DNA of 64,000 nucleotides, from assembly GCA_018334495.1 (NCBI GenBank), contig JAGXLV010000005.1, positions 16,542 to 80,541 of the forward strand, in the 5' to 3' direction. Every line of letters starts with the position of its first letter. Position 1 is the stretch's first letter. Below the pieces are notes generated by a model, which made no database searches, had not been told where the DNA came from, and saw only the letters and a program-made list of their open reading frames with translations. Positions 62,219 to 64,000 of this stretch are shown piece by piece. The DNA comes from Oleiphilaceae bacterium (GTDB taxonomy: Bacteria; Pseudomonadota; Gammaproteobacteria; Pseudomonadales; Oleiphilaceae). A program made the translations under genes and the position numbers.

Positions 62219-64000
62219 ATGGCATCCGAACACTCTCAAAAACCACCCACCGCTCAAGGCGGGATCGACGACATCATTGCCGGGATCCGGGTGCCTGAAT
62301 TGCCCTACCCGGTTGGCCGCATCGAAGCCTCTGAACGCCCGGACTGGCGGCCATTTCTACTGTCCTGTTGGCAGGAGCAGTGTGACGAGGCGGTGATCCA
62401 GTGCATGAAGTCCATGTCCGTGACCTGGACCGTGCCACAGGTCAATGCCGCTTATCTGTCCGATCGGATCATGGATGTATTTTTACGCACATCCGGACTG
62501 CATCCATTACTGGTGAAGCGTATAGCGCGCCTCAGATTCCTGGTTGCCTGGCGGCTCGAGGAAAAGGGCGCCGAGGCTTTCGATGACGGCATCCGCGACT
62601 GGCTCGACAGTCTGGTGGATTTGCGTGGCTGGAGTGATTCGGGGGGCCGCTCCGCACGCGGGGTGCTGGAACAGTTTGAGGCGATGGTCACGGTTGTGGC
62701 GGAAAGCTTCACAAGCCAGTCCATGCAGCCTTTTATCCAGTTTGCTGGCCAGTGGCATGACAAGGCCCACCAACGGAAGAAGCGTTCCGCCCAGTTGCAT
62801 GAACGGCTGCTTCTGACTGAGCAGGGCGCTGCCCGCCAGCGCCGGGCTGAACAAGCCTCGCGGGCGGCGGTGGGTCGGGCTCTCCAGGGCCGGACGCTAC
62901 CGCCGGCGGTAATCAACTTTATCAAGGACGTCTGGCTGCCGTTGCTGCGTCATATTGCCTGGCAAACCGGCCTCGACAATGATAACTGGCGTCATGCCAA
63001 AAAGCTTCTGGAATGGCTGGTCTGGGTCGGTGATCCGGCCTTGTCGCGAAAAGACCGAAATCGTCTTTATCAAGTGGGTGAAAAACTCAGTGATCATCTA
63101 GACGGTATTTATGCTCGCGTTCAGGGGAAGCCATTGCCGGAGGAAACCCTGCGGTCAGTGGAATCCATTCTTGTGGCCCGGCTTCGGGGTGAGGAACCGG
63201 CGGTGGTTGAGACGATCAGCGAAGACCAGCCTTTTGTTTTCGACCGCCATTGGCTTATGTCTGATACGGCTGATCCGGAATCGGTGGCACGCTGCCGTGG
63301 CTACTGGTTCGTTGCGGGAGAGGGTGACAACGAGCAGCGCCGGTATTTTCTGGATCTGTTGACCGACTCGGCCGAGGTTCTCTGGACCAATGGCTTTGGT
63401 GTGAAGCTGGGGGTGGAGCCCTGGCCCGAGACGCGTGCCGCGATTGAACGGGGAGACTTGCGCGGTTTATCTGAACCTAACCCTTTTGGCGCTTTGCTGT
63501 CGGATACCCTGCAGGCCCTGGCCAAAGTGCTCAAGAGCCAGCGGCGCCTGCGCGCCAGGGCGGCCGCGCAGGCAAAAGCAAAGGCGGAAGCCCTGCGCCA
63601 GGAACAAGTGGCTTATGAGCGTGCCCGGCAACAGGAGGAAGCCGAGCGAGCGGAGGCGGCGGAAAAGCAGCGTACTGAAGCCGAGGCCCGTCGTATTAAA
63701 ACCGCGAACGACGAACGCCAGGCGCTTGAGCAGGCCAATTGGGCCGAAGCGGAAGGGCTCGTCAACCGCGTTGAGCCTGGGGGCTGGATTGCTCTTGAGA
63801 GGGCCGACGTGAGCCGCCTCAAACTGGCCGTGCGCATCAACGCGTCGAAGAAGCTCATCTTCGTGGATCGGCTGGGCCTGAATCGGACGGAATTCAGGAT
63901 TGATGACCTGATCGCTCTGGTGGCTAGAGGCGAAGCCAGGGTTTTACAGAAAAAACAGGCCTTTGACGACACCCTCTCCCAGGTCGTGGGAGGGATTCGC
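62219..64000 (+). CDS. DUF1631-like protein, cut by the window end
   Basis: The frame is open from ATG 62219 to the last base, 594 codons with no stop, so the C terminus lies outside. The central part resembles the DUF1631 family (LSDRIMDVFLRTSGLHPLLVKRIARLRF; ALQGRTLPPAVINFIKDVWLPLLRHIAW...NWRHAKKLLEWLVWV). A strongly charged Ala/Glu/Arg coiled coil occupies about 437-505, followed by a PilZ-like region (VEPGGWIALERADVSRLKLAVRI...LIFVDRLGLNRTEF). No signal peptide. Function is unknown; the domain order suggests a c-di-GMP-type or regulatory adaptor (inference). Ribosome site is weak. Confidence 0.75.
   Translation, partial: MASEHSQKPPTAQGGIDDIIAGIRVPELPYPVGRIEASERPDWRPFLLSCWQEQCDEAVIQCMKSMSVTWTVPQVNAAYLSDRIMDVFLRTSGLHPLLVKRIARLRFLVAWRLEEKGAEAFDDGIRDWLDSLVDLRGWSDSGGRSARGVLEQFEAMVTVVAESFTSQSMQPFIQFAGQWHDKAHQRKKRSAQLHERLLLTEQGAARQRRAEQASRAAVGRALQGRTLPPAVINFIKDVWLPLLRHIAWQTGLDNDNWRHAKKLLEWLVWVGDPALSRKDRNRLYQVGEKLSDHLDGIYARVQGKPLPEETLRSVESILVARLRGEEPAVVETISEDQPFVFDRHWLMSDTADPESVARCRGYWFVAGEGDNEQRRYFLDLLTDSAEVLWTNGFGVKLGVEPWPETRAAIERGDLRGLSEPNPFGALLSDTLQALAKVLKSQRRLRARAAAQAKAKAEALRQEQVAYERARQQEEAERAEAAEKQRTEAEARRIKTANDERQALEQANWAEAEGLVNRVEPGGWIALERADVSRLKLAVRINASKKLIFVDRLGLNRTEFRIDDLIALVARGEARVLQKKQAFDDTLSQVVGGIR

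Noticed and set aside
61982..62257. N-terminal extension of the DAHP synthase
   Set aside because: Extra residues are not family-like and the ATG at 61981 gives a normal-length enzyme.

Overview
The window is a stretch of ordinary-looking gammaproteobacterial chromosome. Gene content and order (leuC-leuD-leuB-asd-fimV-truA-trpF..., ftsK-lolA-rarA-serS-cobA, holB-pilZ, prmB-aroC-MFS) match the Pseudomonas/Marinobacter core backbone. GspA/GspB-type secretion genes, trpBA inserted between trpF and accD, and the style of the intergenic repeats make a Marinobacter-like marine bacterium my best guess (inference from gene order and protein resemblance; no search was run). I see no prophage, insertion sequence, CRISPR array, tRNA or rRNA. 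About 50 protein genes fill nearly all of the sequence.

Layout. 1-5.0 kb: the end of a YcgN-like gene, then a same-strand cluster of a small membrane protein, a membrane-anchored von Willebrand A (vWA) protein with a Glu-Pro repeat, a MoxR AAA+ ATPase and a CoxE-like vWA protein. 5.0-5.2 kb: four REP-like hairpin repeats. 5.2-7.7 kb: divergent MaoC hydratase and fadD. 7.9-19.3 kb: hrpA, a thioesterase, mlaA, a DUF3336 patatin lipase and a translationally coupled gspA-gspB-dinG set. 19.4-23.2 kb: cysB, cysH, thrH, pabB. 23.4-31.0 kb: DUF58 protein, transglutaminase tgpA, holB, pilZ, an alpha/beta hydrolase, DUF4892 and an RssA-like patatin. 31.1-34.3 kb: prmB, aroC and an MFS transporter whose real start appears to be non-canonical. 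34.4-40.2 kb: a LysR regulator divergent from leuC-leuD, a palindromic repeat element, leuB, asd. 40.5-53.9 kb: fimV, then a long co-directional run truA-trpF-trpB-trpA-accD-folC-dedD-like-cvpA-purF-metZ. 53.9-60.8 kb: ftsK-lolA-rarA-serS-cobA. 60.9-64.0 kb: a DAHP synthase on the minus strand and a DUF1631-like gene cut by the window end.

How the genes work together: amino-acid synthesis dominates (leucine, tryptophan, chorismate, aspartate family, methionine and sulfate assimilation), mixed with envelope biogenesis (MlaA, LolA, GspAB, FimV, PilZ, FtsK) and nucleic-acid maintenance (HrpA, DinG, HolB, RarA). The items most worth a second look are the likely AUC start codon of the MFS gene at 33172, the covarying REP hairpins at 5005-5212, the multi-hairpin element at 37694-37794, the vWA/MoxR/CoxE cluster, the gspAB-dinG coupling, the MlaA without any cysteine, and the stand-alone SUMT where a full CysG might be expected. 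I did not find a clearly new multi-gene system; the vWA/MoxR cluster is the nearest candidate.
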